Below, in pieces: positions 24,751-33,494 of a stretch of 48,760 nt of DNA. The translations under genes and the position numbers were made by a program. Numbering within the stretch: position 1 is the stretch's first letter; each line of letters opens with the position of its first letter. The notes beneath the pieces are model-generated. The model was not told where the DNA came from. It saw nothing but the letters and a program-made list of their open reading frames with translations, and did not search any database. Source of the stretch: Actinobacteria bacterium UBA4719 (GTDB taxonomy: Bacteria > Actinomycetota > Actinomycetes > Actinomycetales > Dermatophilaceae); the NCBI GenBank assembly GCA_002404345.1, contig DHJN01000065.1, forward strand, positions 8,891-57,650. Reading direction: 5' to 3'.

Positions 24751-25689
24751 ATGAGCACGCGATATGGATTCCTGGGTCCCACAGGCACCTTCACCGAGAT
24801 GGCACTGCGTCAAAGCTCCCAGTTCGCCAATGCGGACGACGCCGAACGGATCCCGTTCGCCTCCGTCGACGCCGCTCTCGCAGCCCTGCGCGCGGGCGAT
24901 CTCGACGCCGCGATGGTGCCGATCGAGAACTCCGTGGAGGGCGGGGTCAGCGCCACGCTGGACGCACTGGCCAGTGGGGACCCCCTCGTGGTGATCGGCG
25001 AGCAGGTCGTCCCGATCACCTTCGTCCTGGCGGCGCCAACCGGTATTGCGCTCGCCGATATCCGCACCGTGTCCACCCATCCGCACGCGTGGGCTCAGGT
25101 GCGGGCCTGGATGCGCGCACACCTTCCGGACGTGGACTACCTGCCCGGGGCGTCCACGGCCGCGGCCGCAGCGGGGCTGGTGGGTGGGCGGCCGGCATAC
25201 CAGGCTGCGGTCTGTGCGCCAGTGGCCGCGGCCAACCATCGGCTCATGGTCCTGCAGGAGGACATCGGCGACAACAGTGGGGCCGTGACTCGGTTCGTGC
25301 TCGTTTCCCGGCCCGGTCAGCCGCCCGCGCCGACCGGGGCCGACAAGACCTCGGTCGTGCTGTTCCAGCGCGAGGACCACCCCGGTGGCCTGCTCGAGCT
25401 GCTCGAACAGTTCGCCACCCGTGGCATCAACCTGACGCGGATCGAGTCCCGCCCCAACGGTGGCCGACTTGGCGACTACTGTTTCTCGATCGACTGCGAG
25501 GGGCACGTCAACGACGAGCGGGTTGGCGAGACGCTGATGGGACTTCGAAGGGTGTGCGCTGAAGTCCGTTTTCTTGGGTCCTATCCGCGGGCCGACGGCG
25601 TCGAGGCGCAGGTGTCGTATGGCACTGGCGACCGGGACTTCGTCGGCGCGCGGGACTGGCTGCAGAGTTTGCGCAGCCCTTCGTTCTGA
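24751..25689 (+). CDS. pheA: Prephenate dehydratase
   Basis: A 312-residue enzyme of phenylalanine synthesis that converts prephenate to phenylpyruvate. RYGFLGPTGTFTEMAL is the N-terminal signature. VPIENSVEGGVSATLD near 58 and EDIGDNSGAVTRFVLVSR near 170 line the active site, where the usual N-x-T-R-F appears as GAVTRF. A C-terminal ACT domain begins near 205 with TSVVLFQREDHPGGLLELLE and GINLTRIESRPNGG, the allosteric phenylalanine site. It is a monofunctional enzyme without chorismate mutase. ATG at 24751 follows GGAAAGG. A dispersed palindromic element lies immediately downstream. Confidence 0.95.
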   Translation: MSTRYGFLGPTGTFTEMALRQSSQFANADDAERIPFASVDAALAALRAGDLDAAMVPIENSVEGGVSATLDALASGDPLVVIGEQVVPITFVLAAPTGIALADIRTVSTHPHAWAQVRAWMRAHLPDVDYLPGASTAAAAAGLVGGRPAYQAAVCAPVAAANHRLMVLQEDIGDNSGAVTRFVLVSRPGQPPAPTGADKTSVVLFQREDHPGGLLELLEQFATRGINLTRIESRPNGGRLGDYCFSIDCEGHVNDERVGETLMGLRRVCAEVRFLGSYPRADGVEAQVSYGTGDRDFVGARDWLQSLRSPSF

Positions 25690-25694
25690 GACCG

Positions 25695-25767
25695 GCGCTT
25701 GATGCCCCGAAACCACCGTTTCGCCGAGCCCGGCCCCGACATTCGGTGGTTTGGGCGCAACAAGCGG
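25695..25767. repeat. Dispersed palindromic element, copy 2
   Basis: Twenty of 24 positions pair between 25695-25718 and 25744-25767; the right arm read in reverse complement begins CCGCTTGTTGCGCC, nearly identical to the left arm of copy 1 at 10186. It starts 6 bp after the pheA stop and may also act as a transcription end for pheA. Confidence 0.8.
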
Positions 25768-25795
25768 AGGGGGTGAAGGGACGATGTGAGCAAAG

Positions 25796-26245
25796 TCAGG
25801 GACGCGGGCTGGCCAGGTATCCGCTCAGGCCGCGTTCGCCGGATCGCATCATGTGGGCGTGGTTGCCGCACAGCAGCGGCCGGATGGCGAAGGGCACTCG
25901 TTGCAGCATGGGTGCGGTGACCTCGACCTCCTGACTGAACTGGGCGCGCGTGCCGGCCCCTTCGGAACTGAACTGCCAGGCGCACCAACCCCGCAGATCT
26001 CCGTCGACGTTCACCCGCAGGATTCCGTGTGCCTCGTCCTGGACAGCGCGGACCAGGAGAAGTTCGAGGGTGTACGGCAGCAGGCTGCGGATCCGTACCC
26101 GCCCGCTGTCGTCATCGATCCGGTGGATCTCGCGGATCTGCGGCCACCAGAGCAGGTAGCTGTCGACGTCGGCCAGCGCGGCGTACACCTGCTCGCGCGG
26201 GGCGTGAAGGTGCCACAGGTTGTCGAAGCGGTATTGCGCGGGCAT
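25796..26245 (-). CDS. SRPBCC superfamily protein (polyketide cyclase/START-like)
   Basis: A 149-residue protein starting YRFDNLWHLHAPREQVYAALADVDSYLLWWPQIREI, the usual helix-grip opening with its WW/WP motif. The C-terminal helix AIRPLLCGNHAHMMRSGERGL is typical. Members bind hydrophobic ligands in a central cavity; the ligand here is unknown. It lies 3 nt after the lipid kinase gene, with which it is surely cotranscribed. Confidence 0.82.
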   Translation of the reverse strand: MPAQYRFDNLWHLHAPREQVYAALADVDSYLLWWPQIREIHRIDDDSGRVRIRSLLPYTLELLLVRAVQDEAHGILRVNVDGDLRGWCAWQFSSEGAGTRAQFSQEVEVTAPMLQRVPFAIRPLLCGNHAHMMRSGERGLSGYLASPRP

Positions 26246-26248
26246 CGG

Positions 26249-27349
26249 TCAGCCCACTCGAACGACCAGCGCGAGGGGATCCACGGTGGCGGACAGGGCG
26301 CGGGCCTGGCCGATGAGGTCCCCGTCGACCTGGACAGCTTCGGGGCGGTCGCAGCGGATCGTGACCGACCTCATGCGGTGGTGGTCCACCCGTTCGTGGC
26401 CCTTCTTCTTCTGGGAGATGATGCGCCCGGCCACGGCCACCCAGCCAACGACACCGACGGGAGAGAGGATGACGGCGTCGAGCCAGCCGTCGTCGACCTG
26501 GGCCCGGGGCATGAGCACGAGCCCGCCGGTGAGGCGGCCGCAGTTGCCGATGACGACGGTGCGGGTCCGGCGGGTGAGCTCAGGCTCGTCGTCGAACTTG
26601 ATCCGGACCTTGAACTGTGGGCCGCGCAGGTTCTTGGCACCGGAGATGGTGTAGGCCAGTGGGCCGACGGTCTTTTTCAGGCGCTCCGGTGCGTCAGCCA
26701 TGATCGCGGCGTCGAAGCCGACGCCGGCCATGATCAGGAAGATGTACTCCTCGGGGTGCTCGTGCTCGCCGGAGTGGTCCACGGTCAGCCGGCCCACGTC
26801 GACCCGTTTGTTCTGGCCGGTCAGCGCCACCTTGAGCGCATGGTCGAGGGAGTCCACGGGCAGGTGGAGGTTGCGGGCGAGCAGGTTGCCGGTGCCGCGG
26901 GGTAGGAGGCCGAGGGGGGTCTCGGTCCCTACCAGCGCTGCCGCCACGGCGCGGACTGTCCCGTCCCCGCCCAGCGGGCAGATGAGCGTTGCTCCGTCCT
27001 TGACGGCCTGGCGGGCCTGACCGGTGCCCGGGTCCTGCGCGGTCGTCTCGATCCACAGTGGCTTGTCCCAGCCGGCGGCCAGGCAGCCCTGGGTGACCTG
27101 TTCCCGGACCGCCTCGATGTTGTCGAACTTGGTCGGGTTGACGATGATCGCGGCGACGCGCTTGGGTGCCTCGGGCTTCTGCGCCCCTTCGGGGCGGAAG
27201 TGCTCGCGTGGCGGACGGTGCCGACTGAAACGGCGGACGCCCACCGCCTGCGCAACGGTGTCGCCCGAGGCTGAGCTGATGAGCCAGGCAAGCAGCATCA
27301 CGAGGGTGATCGCTGCGACGACGATCGTTCCGGGGTGGTCTGTCAACAC
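26249..27349 (-). CDS. Diacylglycerol/lipid kinase (DAGK catalytic domain)
   Basis: A 366-residue protein with one N-terminal membrane helix ([16 protein letters not shown]), a linker, then a DAGK catalytic domain. [39 protein letters not shown] (nucleotide-binding GGDGT) and [15 protein letters not shown] near 150 are the conserved motifs. [10 protein letters not shown] and AVQVDGD lie in the C-terminal lobe. It should phosphorylate diacylglycerol or a related lipid at the inner membrane face. Start is GTG at 27349. It diverges from serS. Confidence 0.9.
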   Translation of the reverse strand: MLTDHPGTIVVAAITLVMLLAWLISSASGDTVAQAVGVRRFSRHRPPREHFRPEGAQKPEAPKRVAAIIVNPTKFDNIEAVREQVTQGCLAAGWDKPLWIETTAQDPGTGQARQAVKDGATLICPLGGDGTVRAVAAALVGTETPLGLLPRGTGNLLARNLHLPVDSLDHALKVALTGQNKRVDVGRLTVDHSGEHEHPEEYIFLIMAGVGFDAAIMADAPERLKKTVGPLAYTISGAKNLRGPQFKVRIKFDDEPELTRRTRTVVIGNCGRLTGGLVLMPRAQVDDGWLDAVILSPVGVVGWVAVAGRIISQKKKGHERVDHHRMRSVTIRCDRPEAVQVDGDLIGQARALSATVDPLALVVRVG

Positions 27350-27465
27350 GAGGCGAGATTACCGGAGGACTCCGCCCACCATTCTCACGACCTCCGCGGT
27401 CGCACGGACACGGCATACCGGTGGTGTGGTCGGCGACTGGTTCGAGGGCGGGCGGGCACCGCCGA

Positions 27466-27471
27466 TAGGCT
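27466..27471 (+). promoter_or_regulatory. -10 box for a leaderless serS message
   Basis: TAGGCT lies 7 nt before the GTG start at 27479 with no ribosome site between. No T-box leader structure was seen. Confidence 0.5.
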
Positions 27472-27478
27472 CGGGTTC

Positions 27479-28759
27479 GTGATCGACATCAAGCTGCTGC
27501 GTGACCAGCCCGACGCCGTAAGGGTCTCGCAACGTGCTCGTGGTGAGGACGAGGGGATTGTCGACGCGATCCTGACCGCGGACGAACGACGCCGTTCGTC
27601 CATCGCCGAGTTCGAGGCGCTGCGGGCCGAGCAGAAGTCGTTCGGCAAGCAGGTAGCCGCGGCCAAGGGCGAGCAGAAGGCGGCGCTTGTGTCAGCGGCA
27701 AAGGCCACCTCTGACCGGGTCAAGGAGCTGCAGGCCGCCGCCACCGCCGCTGACGCCGAGCTCGCGACGTTGGTCCGGCGCGTCCCCAACATCGTCATCG
27801 AGGGCATTCCCAGCGGTGGCGAGGACGACTACACGGTCCTGGAGACTGTGGGGACTGCACGGGATTTCGCGGCCGAAGGATTCGAGCCCAAGGACCATCT
27901 CGAGCTCGCCGAGGGCCTGGACGCCCTCGACATGGAGCGCGGCGCCAAGGTCGGCGGATCGCGCTTCTACTTCCTCAAGGGCGTCGGTGCCCTCCTTGAG
28001 CTGGCCCTGCTCAACATGGCGATCGCCCAGGCGGTCGAGGCCGGATTCACCCCGATGATCACCCCGACGCTGGTCAAGGCCGACGTCATGGCCGGCGCGG
28101 GCTTCCTGGACGCCCACGCCGACGAGGTCTATCGCCTCGAGGCCGACGACCTCTATCTCACCGGGACCTCGGAGGTCGCGCTCGCTGGCTACCACGCCGA
28201 CGAGATCCTGGACCTTTCGAGCGGTCCCAAGCGGTATGCCGGCTGGTCGGCCTGCTATCGGCGCGAGGCCGGGTCCTATGGCAAGGACACCCGCGGCATC
28301 ATCCGGGTGCACCAGTTCCAGAAGGTCGAGATGTTCAGCTACTGCCGCCCGGAGGACGCAGCGGCTGAGCATCAACGGCTGCTCGACTGGGAGCGGCAGA
28401 TGTTGGCCAAGATCGAGGTGCCCTACCGCATCATTGACACCGCGGCCGGCGACCTGGGTGGACCGGCGGCGCGCAAGTTCGACTGCGAGGCGTGGGTGCC
28501 GACCCAGGGTCGCTACCGCGAGCTCACCTCGACCTCGAACTGCACGACCTACCAGGCTCGCCGGCTCAACATTCGCGAGCGCGACCCGCGGGCCGAGGGC
28601 AACGCCACGCGCCACGTCGCGACGCTCAACGGCACGCTGGGCACCACCCGCTGGATCGTGGCGATTCTGGAGAACCACCAGCAGGCCGACGGCTCGGTGG
28701 TCGTGCCTGCTGCGCTGCGTCCCTTCCTCGGAATCGACGTCCTGACGCCGACGGCTTGA
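27479..28759 (+). CDS. serS: Seryl-tRNA synthetase
   Basis: A 426-residue class II synthetase. [18 protein letters not shown] begins the N-terminal coiled-coil arm (to about residue 105) that grips tRNA-Ser. Motif 2 is [25 protein letters not shown] near 258, with TGTSEVAL upstream for serine and ATP binding. Motif 3 is [18 protein letters not shown] near 383. Start is GTG at 27479, where the conserved MID-type N-terminus begins. A HAD phosphatase gene follows 7 nt downstream. Confidence 0.97.
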   Translation: MIDIKLLRDQPDAVRVSQRARGEDEGIVDAILTADERRRSSIAEFEALRAEQKSFGKQVAAAKGEQKAALVSAAKATSDRVKELQAAATAADAELATLVRRVPNIVIEGIPSGGEDDYTVLETVGTARDFAAEGFEPKDHLELAEGLDALDMERGAKVGGSRFYFLKGVGALLELALLNMAIAQAVEAGFTPMITPTLVKADVMAGAGFLDAHADEVYRLEADDLYLTGTSEVALAGYHADEILDLSSGPKRYAGWSACYRREAGSYGKDTRGIIRVHQFQKVEMFSYCRPEDAAAEHQRLLDWERQMLAKIEVPYRIIDTAAGDLGGPAARKFDCEAWVPTQGRYRELTSTSNCTTYQARRLNIRERDPRAEGNATRHVATLNGTLGTTRWIVAILENHQQADGSVVVPAALRPFLGIDVLTPTA

Positions 28760-28766
28760 GCAGGCC

Positions 28767-29573
28767 GTGACTCGCAAGATGGCAGAACGGCTGATCGCCC
28801 TCGACCTCGACGGCACGATGCTCCATCACGACGGGACGATGTCGCCGGCCGTTCGTCAGGCAGTGCGCGAGGTCGCCGAGACCGGAGCGCACGTGGTGAT
28901 CGCGACCGGCCGCGCGATCGTGGCCACCATGCCGATCGTCGCGCATCTCGGGCTGGAGCATGGTTACGCGGTCTGCTCCAACGGCGCGGTGACCCTCCGG
29001 CTGGACCCGGACGAACCCGATGGCTATCGGATCCTCGAGACCGTGACCTTCGACCCGGCGCCGGTTCTGGAGATGCTCCGCGGGTCCTGGCCCGACGCCG
29101 TTGTCGCGGTGGAGGAGATTGGCGTCGGCTTCAAGGTGAGTGCGCCGTTCCCCGACGGCGAGCTGGAGGGTGTGGTGCGCATCGTTCCCTGGGCCGACCT
29201 CTCGCGCTCGCCCGCAACCCGGGTGACCTTCCGTAGCCCGACCGGCACCGCCGCGGACTTCCTGGCGTTGGTCGAGCGGATCGGGCTGCACGGGGTGAAC
29301 TACGCCGTCGGTTTCACGGCGTGGCTGGACATCAACCCTGAGGGGGTCTCGAAGGCCTCGGCCCTGGAGCTGGTCCGGCGCCGGTTGCGCGTCGAGCCTC
29401 GTGAGACCACAGCGGTGGGCGACCAGCGCAACGACATCGAGATGCTGCACTGGGCGGCACGCGGCGTCGCGATGGGTAATGCGCCTGATGAGGTCAAAGT
29501 CTTCGCCGACGAGGTCACCCTCGATGTCGACGAGGACGGCCTGGTCCTCGTCCTCAAGTCATTCCTCGCCTGA
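28767..29573 (+). CDS. HAD superfamily phosphatase, Cof type
   Basis: A 268-residue haloacid dehalogenase-like hydrolase of class IIB. LIALDLDGTML near 9 is motif I with the nucleophilic aspartate, VVIATGRA near 43 motif II, and TAVGDQRNDIEMLHWAARGVAMGNAPDEVK near 214 motifs III and IV with the bound Mg2+ acids. Its cap lies between. It may dephosphorylate sugar phosphates or flavin precursors; the substrate is unknown. GTG at 28767 or ATG at 28779 could be the start. It follows serS by 7 nt. Its last 20 bp overlap the convergent cobC gene. Confidence 0.88.
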   Translation: MTRKMAERLIALDLDGTMLHHDGTMSPAVRQAVREVAETGAHVVIATGRAIVATMPIVAHLGLEHGYAVCSNGAVTLRLDPDEPDGYRILETVTFDPAPVLEMLRGSWPDAVVAVEEIGVGFKVSAPFPDGELEGVVRIVPWADLSRSPATRVTFRSPTGTAADFLALVERIGLHGVNYAVGFTAWLDINPEGVSKASALELVRRRLRVEPRETTAVGDQRNDIEMLHWAARGVAMGNAPDEVKVFADEVTLDVDEDGLVLVLKSFLA

Positions 29574-30663
29574 GGACGCCGGTGAGGGCGTCGACGAAGC
29601 TGTCGGTGACGCCGCGGTCTCGGACGGCGACGCGCAGCCAGTTCGGCCCCAGGCCGGGGAACGTGTCGCCTCGGCGGACGGCGAATCCCCGTTCGCGCAA
29701 CCCCTCGCGCACCGCAGCGCCCTGCGGAACGTGCAGCAGCACGAACGGCGCCGCCGGGGGTGCTGCCACCGGCGCCACGCCTTGCAGTCGCCGGACGAGG
29801 TGCTCGCGGTCGCCGACGGATCTCACCGCGGCGCGGTCGGCCTCGGCCACGGCGGACGGACTGCAGCACGCGACCGTGGCGGCCAACGCGAGCGAGGAGA
29901 CCGACCACGGTGGCTGGACCTCTGCCAGCCGGCGCACGAGTGCTGGCTCGGCCAGTAGATAGCCTGCGCGCACTCCCGCCAGACCCCATGTCTTGGTCAG
30001 GCTGCGCAGCACGATGACCCCGGGTAGCCGCAGCGCCGCCAGTGACTCCGGCTCGCCAGGGACGGTGTCCATGAACGCCTCGTCGACGACCAGTACACGC
30101 CCCGGACGAACCAGCCGGCGCAGGGTGGCCAGCGGATGCAGGACCGACGTCGGGTTGGTGGGGTTGCCCACCACCACGAGGTCCGCATCCTGCGGAACCC
30201 GAGCCGGGTCCAGCGCGTACCCGTCCTGCGGGCCGAGCAGCAACCGGTCCACCCGGTGGCCGGCAACAGCTAGAGCGACCTCAGGCTCGGTGAACTGCGG
30301 GTGGACGACGACCGCGCGACCTACGTCGGTGCCGGGGCACAGCGCCCGCGCCACCAGCGTGAATGCCTCGGCCCCACCGGCGGTGACGAGCACCTCCTCG
30401 CGCGTCCGGCCATGCCGGTGGGCAACTGCGGTCGTCGCGGCGCCCGTGTCGGGGTAGGCCGCGACGCCGTCCAGTGCCTCGATGAGGACGTCGCGCAGCC
30501 AGACCGGCGGTGCGGGACGGCGCACGTTTACGGTGAGGTCGACCAGGCCGGGCCCGACCTCCCGGTCGCCATGGTGGCGCAGGTCGTGGTGGTCCGGGTC
30601 GTGGTGGTCCGGGTCGTGGTGGTCCGGGTCGTGGTGGCGCAGGTCGCGGTTGCGCAGGTCCAC
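29554..30663 (-). CDS. cobC: Threonine-phosphate decarboxylase-like aminotransferase of the B12 operon
   Basis: A PLP fold-type I enzyme of about 369 residues. VTAGGAEAFTLVARAL near 104, VGNPTNPTSVL near 175, VDEAFMD near 205 (PLP aspartate) and RSLTKTWGLAGVRAGYLL near 235 (Schiff-base lysine) are present. In the B12 operon it should make (R)-1-amino-2-propanol phosphate from threonine phosphate for the aminopropanol arm. The N-terminus has a histidine-rich DLRHH/DPDHH array from 15-bp repeats, not normal for this family. GTG at 30663 has a strong AGGAGG 11 nt upstream; an ATG at 30693 would overlap cbiX by 14 bp. It is the last gene of the operon and overlaps the convergent HAD gene by 20 bp. 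Confidence 0.85.
   Translation of the reverse strand: MDLRNRDLRHHDPDHHDPDHHDPDHHDLRHHGDREVGPGLVDLTVNVRRPAPPVWLRDVLIEALDGVAAYPDTGAATTAVAHRHGRTREEVLVTAGGAEAFTLVARALCPGTDVGRAVVVHPQFTEPEVALAVAGHRVDRLLLGPQDGYALDPARVPQDADLVVVGNPTNPTSVLHPLATLRRLVRPGRVLVVDEAFMDTVPGEPESLAALRLPGVIVLRSLTKTWGLAGVRAGYLLAEPALVRRLAEVQPPWSVSSLALAATVACCSPSAVAEADRAAVRSVGDREHLVRRLQGVAPVAAPPAAPFVLLHVPQGAAVREGLRERGFAVRRGDTFPGLGPNWLRVAVRDRGVTDSFVDALTGVLRRGMT
30571..30660. repeat. 15-bp tandem repeat encoding a histidine-rich CobC N-terminus
   Basis: Six 15-bp units. Three identical copies GTGGTGGTCCGGGTC lie at 30586, 30601 and 30616, with degenerate flanking units at 30571, 30631 and 30646. In the minus-strand frame they encode DPDHH and DLRHH, giving about a dozen histidines in 30 residues. 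Confidence 0.93.
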
Positions 30664-30679
30664 CGGGACGTCGCCCTCC

Positions 30680-31777
30680 TTAGCTATGAGCATCGGTGTG
30701 AGGGTGGCCGTTCGCATGGCCTCCGTTCGCATGGCGTCCGTTCGCGAGGCCGTTCGCGAGGCCGTTCGAGTGGCCGTGCGAGTTCGCATGGCCGTGCCCG
30801 TGCGCCGGGTCGTCCGGGTGGTGGTGCGGGGTCTGCGGCACCCCGACCTTGCCCTCGAAGCCGGGCATGGCGGCCCGGTAGACGCAGGTGTCGCAGTTCA
30901 TCCGCAGGTCAACGCCCAGGGCCTCGCGGTAGCGCTCGACGACGAGGTCGGCGAGGCCGTCGCAGTCACCGAGGACGTCGGCGACCCGGACGTCGGTCTC
31001 CGGGTGCTGCTTCGCCCACTCGCTGCTCTGCTCGACGACCCGTTCTGGCAGCACGCCGCGGAACAGGAAGTAGGGAACCACGACGACTCGACGTGCTCCC
31101 AGCAGGGCGGCTCGATCGAGAGCGGCCGGCACACCGGGGCGCGCCAGGGAGATGAACGAGGTCTCGACCCCGTCATAGCCACGGCCCTCCCACAGCAGTC
31201 GGGCGAGCTTGGCGACCTCGGCATTGGCGTCGGGGTCGGTGGAGCCCCGGCCGACCAGGACGACGGTTGTCCCGTCACGGGGTGCGCCGGCCAGGGCTGT
31301 ATCGATGCGCTCGGCGAGCAGCTCCAGCAGGATCGGGTGCGGGCCAAGGGGACGCCCGTAGGCGTAGCTCAGGCCCGGATGACGCTCCAGCTCGCGGGCC
31401 ATCGCGCCGGGGATATCGCCCTTGGCGTGGCCGGCAGCCACGAGCATGAGCGGAACTGCAGCAAGCCGCCGGTACCCCGTCTGCCATAGCGACTCAACCA
31501 CCTCGGTCAGCGGTGGTGCGGACAGCTCGATGAACCCGCCTCGAGCCACGGGTTGCTTGTCGGGGGGCCCACCGGGCTGCCCACTGGTCTGCCCACTGGT
31601 CTGCCCACTGAGCTGACCACTTGTCTGCCCACTGAGCTGACCACTGGGCTGGCCACTGGTCTGCCCAGAGTCGGCCAGGCGGCGGCCGGCCCGTTCCACG
31701 AGAGCCAGGAAGTCGGCCACGCCACCGGCGTGCTCGGTGCCGTGGCCCACCACGAGCAAGGGCGGGTGTGCGGTCAT
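30680..31777 (-). CDS. cbiX: Sirohydrochlorin chelatase CbiX with repeat insert and His-rich tail
   Basis: A 365-residue cobalt chelatase of the early-insertion B12 route. LLVVGHGTEHAGGVADFLALVERA starts the first chelatase half with its catalytic histidine. VPLMLVAAGHAKGDIPGAM near 109 carries the second conserved histidine, and VVVVPYFLFRGVLPERV belongs to the second half. Two unusual parts stand out. A (TSGQ)n insert at about 38-66 comes from 12-bp repeats. The C-terminal 50 residues are rich in His, Asn and Gly (HGHANSHGHSNGLANG...) and could hold or deliver cobalt. MNCDTCVYR contains a CxxC. ATG overlaps the cobH stop (ATGA). Confidence 0.9.
   Translation of the reverse strand: MTAHPPLLVVGHGTEHAGGVADFLALVERAGRRLADSGQTSGQPSGQLSGQTSGQLSGQTSGQTSGQPGGPPDKQPVARGGFIELSAPPLTEVVESLWQTGYRRLAAVPLMLVAAGHAKGDIPGAMARELERHPGLSYAYGRPLGPHPILLELLAERIDTALAGAPRDGTTVVLVGRGSTDPDANAEVAKLARLLWEGRGYDGVETSFISLARPGVPAALDRAALLGARRVVVVPYFLFRGVLPERVVEQSSEWAKQHPETDVRVADVLGDCDGLADLVVERYREALGVDLRMNCDTCVYRAAMPGFEGKVGVPQTPHHHPDDPAHGHGHANSHGHSNGLANGLANGRHANGGHANGHPHTDAHS
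30705..30800. repeat. Degenerate 12/15-bp repeats in the cbiX 3' end
   Basis: Variants of CCGTTCGCGAGG and CCGTTCGCATGG recur through the region that encodes the HGHANG/NGLANG tail of CbiX. The repeats are imperfect and boundaries are approximate. Confidence 0.7.
31577..31672. repeat. Eight 12-bp tandem units inside cbiX
   Basis: Units such as CTGCCCACTGGT at 31577 and 31589, with variants every 12 bp to 31672. They encode (TSGQ/LSGQ/PSGQ)n between the first helix and the next strand of the chelatase fold, where a neutral loop would be tolerated. Confidence 0.92.
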
Positions 31778-32412
31778 GAGTGGTCCTCTCGCGAATCCTT
31801 CGGCGCACCGGCGGGTGCGACGTCCTCGGCGTACAGAAGAGCGTTGACTGCGGCGGCGGCCACGGCCGTACCGCCCTTCTCGCTGCGGTTGGACAGAGCG
31901 GGCAGGCCGGCCTCGCGCAGGGCCCGCTTGCTCTCGGCGGCACCGACGAAGCCCACCGGCAGGCCGATGACCAGTGCGGGTCGCGCCCGCCCGGACAGCT
32001 CGAGCAGCTCAAAAAGTGCGGTGGGCGCATTGCCGACCACCCACACCGCCCCGGGACCGACCTGTTCGACCGCCAGCCTGATGGCCGCTGCCGACCGGGT
32101 CAAACCGGCGTCCAGCGCCAGAATGGCCGTGCGGGGGTCGCGCACCAGGCAGACGCTGTCGCGGGTGGTGACTCCGGCCCGGACCATCTGGGCGTCGACC
32201 ACCAAGGGGGCGCCCGACGCGAGCGCCCGGCGGCCGGCGGCCAGGGCCGGCTCGTCGCAGACCAGGTCGTCGACGTAGTCCAGGTCCGCGCTCGCGTGGA
32301 CGACCCGTTCGAGCACGGCGCGAGTCAGCGGCGGCAGGTGACTGGTGTCGACCCGTCGGCGCAGGATCTCGTAGGACTCCCGCTCGATGGGGTGGATGCT
32401 GCGGCGGCTCAT
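31774..32412 (-). CDS. cobH: Precorrin-8X methylmutase
   Basis: A 212-residue enzyme that shifts the C11 methyl to C12 to yield (hydrogeno)cobyrinic acid. HPIERESYEILRRRVDTSHLPPL starts the protein. RVVHASADLDYVDDL near 36 holds the catalytic histidine, and VWVVGNAPTALFELLEL and LVIGLPVGFVGAAESKRAL complete the family pattern. Its start overlaps the stop of the cobalt transporter gene (ATGA) and its stop overlaps the cbiX start in the same way. The cbiC name applies if the route is the cobalt-early one. Confidence 0.95.
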   Translation of the reverse strand: MSRRSIHPIERESYEILRRRVDTSHLPPLTRAVLERVVHASADLDYVDDLVCDEPALAAGRRALASGAPLVVDAQMVRAGVTTRDSVCLVRDPRTAILALDAGLTRSAAAIRLAVEQVGPGAVWVVGNAPTALFELLELSGRARPALVIGLPVGFVGAAESKRALREAGLPALSNRSEKGGTAVAAAAVNALLYAEDVAPAGAPKDSREDHS

Positions 32413-33494
32413 CGGGCCCCGCCGTACCGTGCGTCGTAACCGCGCAGCCGCCACCACAGCAGGGCCCCGCCCCAGGTGACCACGAAGATCCCGGCGATGC
32501 CGTAGCCGAAGAGCTCGAAGTGATCGGCGAGGCCGGCGTAGCCGGACAGGAAGCCCAGACCGGCGTAGGTGACCAGGACGTCGGCAAGGTACACCGAGGC
32601 GATGAAGGCTGCGACCGCGACTGTCACCGTCGTCGTGGCGATGTTGTAGAAGAGCGTGCGGGCCGGGTTGCGGTAGGCCCACGAGTACGCGCGGGTCATC
32701 AGCAGCGAGTCGGCGGTGTCGAAGGCACTCATGCCGGCTGCGAACAGCAGGGGCAGTGACAGCACGGCATACAGGGGCAGGCGGCCGGCCACGGCGGTCG
32801 AGGCGCTCAGCGAAAGGAGGGTGATCTCGCTGGCCGTCTCCAGGCCCAGTCCCATGAGCACGCCGACCGGGTACATGTGCCAGGAGGAGCGGATCAGGCC
32901 CCTCGCGCGTCCACCCAGCAGCCGGTTGAGCAGGCCCCGGTCGAGCAGGGTGCGTTCAAGTGCTACGTCGTCCATCCGCCCTGCCCGCAGCCCTCGCCAG
33001 AGACCGATGATGTTGCGCAGCACGACCGCGTTCAGGTAGGCGACCAGCAGCAGGAAGGTCATGGCGACCAGCACCGCCACGGTGCCCATGCTCGCGCGCA
33101 GCCCGTCCGAGACGCTCGTGGCGGCGTAGGCCACCAGCAGCGCCAGCGCCAGGACCACCGTGGAGTGCCCCATGGCGAAGAAGAAGCCCACGCCCACCGG
33201 GCGACGTCCGCGCAGCAGCATCAGCCGGGTCGTGTCGTCGATGGCCGCGATGTGGTCGGCGTCGAAGGCGTGGCGCATGCCGAGCGCATACGCCAGCGTG
33301 CCGGCGCCGGCCAGACCTCCCGCGGCGGTCACGTTGCCGCGAGCGTGCAGGTACAGCGCGATTCCCATGAGGTGCAACAGCGCGACCACGCCCAGGATCG
33401 CGGACAGCCGCATCCGCTCGGTGCGGGTCCACCGGCCGACGGCCAGCGCCTGTGGGGTGAGTGCCTGAGAGGTCAGCGATGTCAGTTGTGTCAC
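32409..33494 (-). CDS. NiCoT family nickel/cobalt transporter
   Basis: A 361-residue, eight-helix permease for cobalt or nickel. The signature ALGMRHAFDADHIAAIDDTTR near 85 (HX4DH in helix 2) is complete, followed by GFFFAMGHSTVV. MGLGLETASEITLL and AAGMSAFDTADSLLM are the other conserved helices. Its place in the B12 operon argues for cobalt. GTG at 33494 overlaps the ferredoxin stop and has GGAGG 6 nt upstream. A frame open to 33815 would overlap the ferredoxin gene and is not used. The N-terminus (QLTSLTSQALTPQALA) is mildly repetitive. Confidence 0.93.
   Translation of the reverse strand: MTQLTSLTSQALTPQALAVGRWTRTERMRLSAILGVVALLHLMGIALYLHARGNVTAAGGLAGAGTLAYALGMRHAFDADHIAAIDDTTRLMLLRGRRPVGVGFFFAMGHSTVVLALALLVAYAATSVSDGLRASMGTVAVLVAMTFLLLVAYLNAVVLRNIIGLWRGLRAGRMDDVALERTLLDRGLLNRLLGGRARGLIRSSWHMYPVGVLMGLGLETASEITLLSLSASTAVAGRLPLYAVLSLPLLFAAGMSAFDTADSLLMTRAYSWAYRNPARTLFYNIATTTVTVAVAAFIASVYLADVLVTYAGLGFLSGYAGLADHFELFGYGIAGIFVVTWGGALLWWRLRGYDARYGGAR

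Noticed and set aside
24601..24751. Leader peptide or attenuator before pheA
   Set aside because: A 12-codon frame exists but has no phenylalanine codons and no terminator-like hairpin was found.
27350..27478. T-box riboswitch upstream of serS
   Set aside because: No T-box sequence or specifier stem is visible, and a -10 box sits 7 nt before the start codon, leaving no room for a leader.
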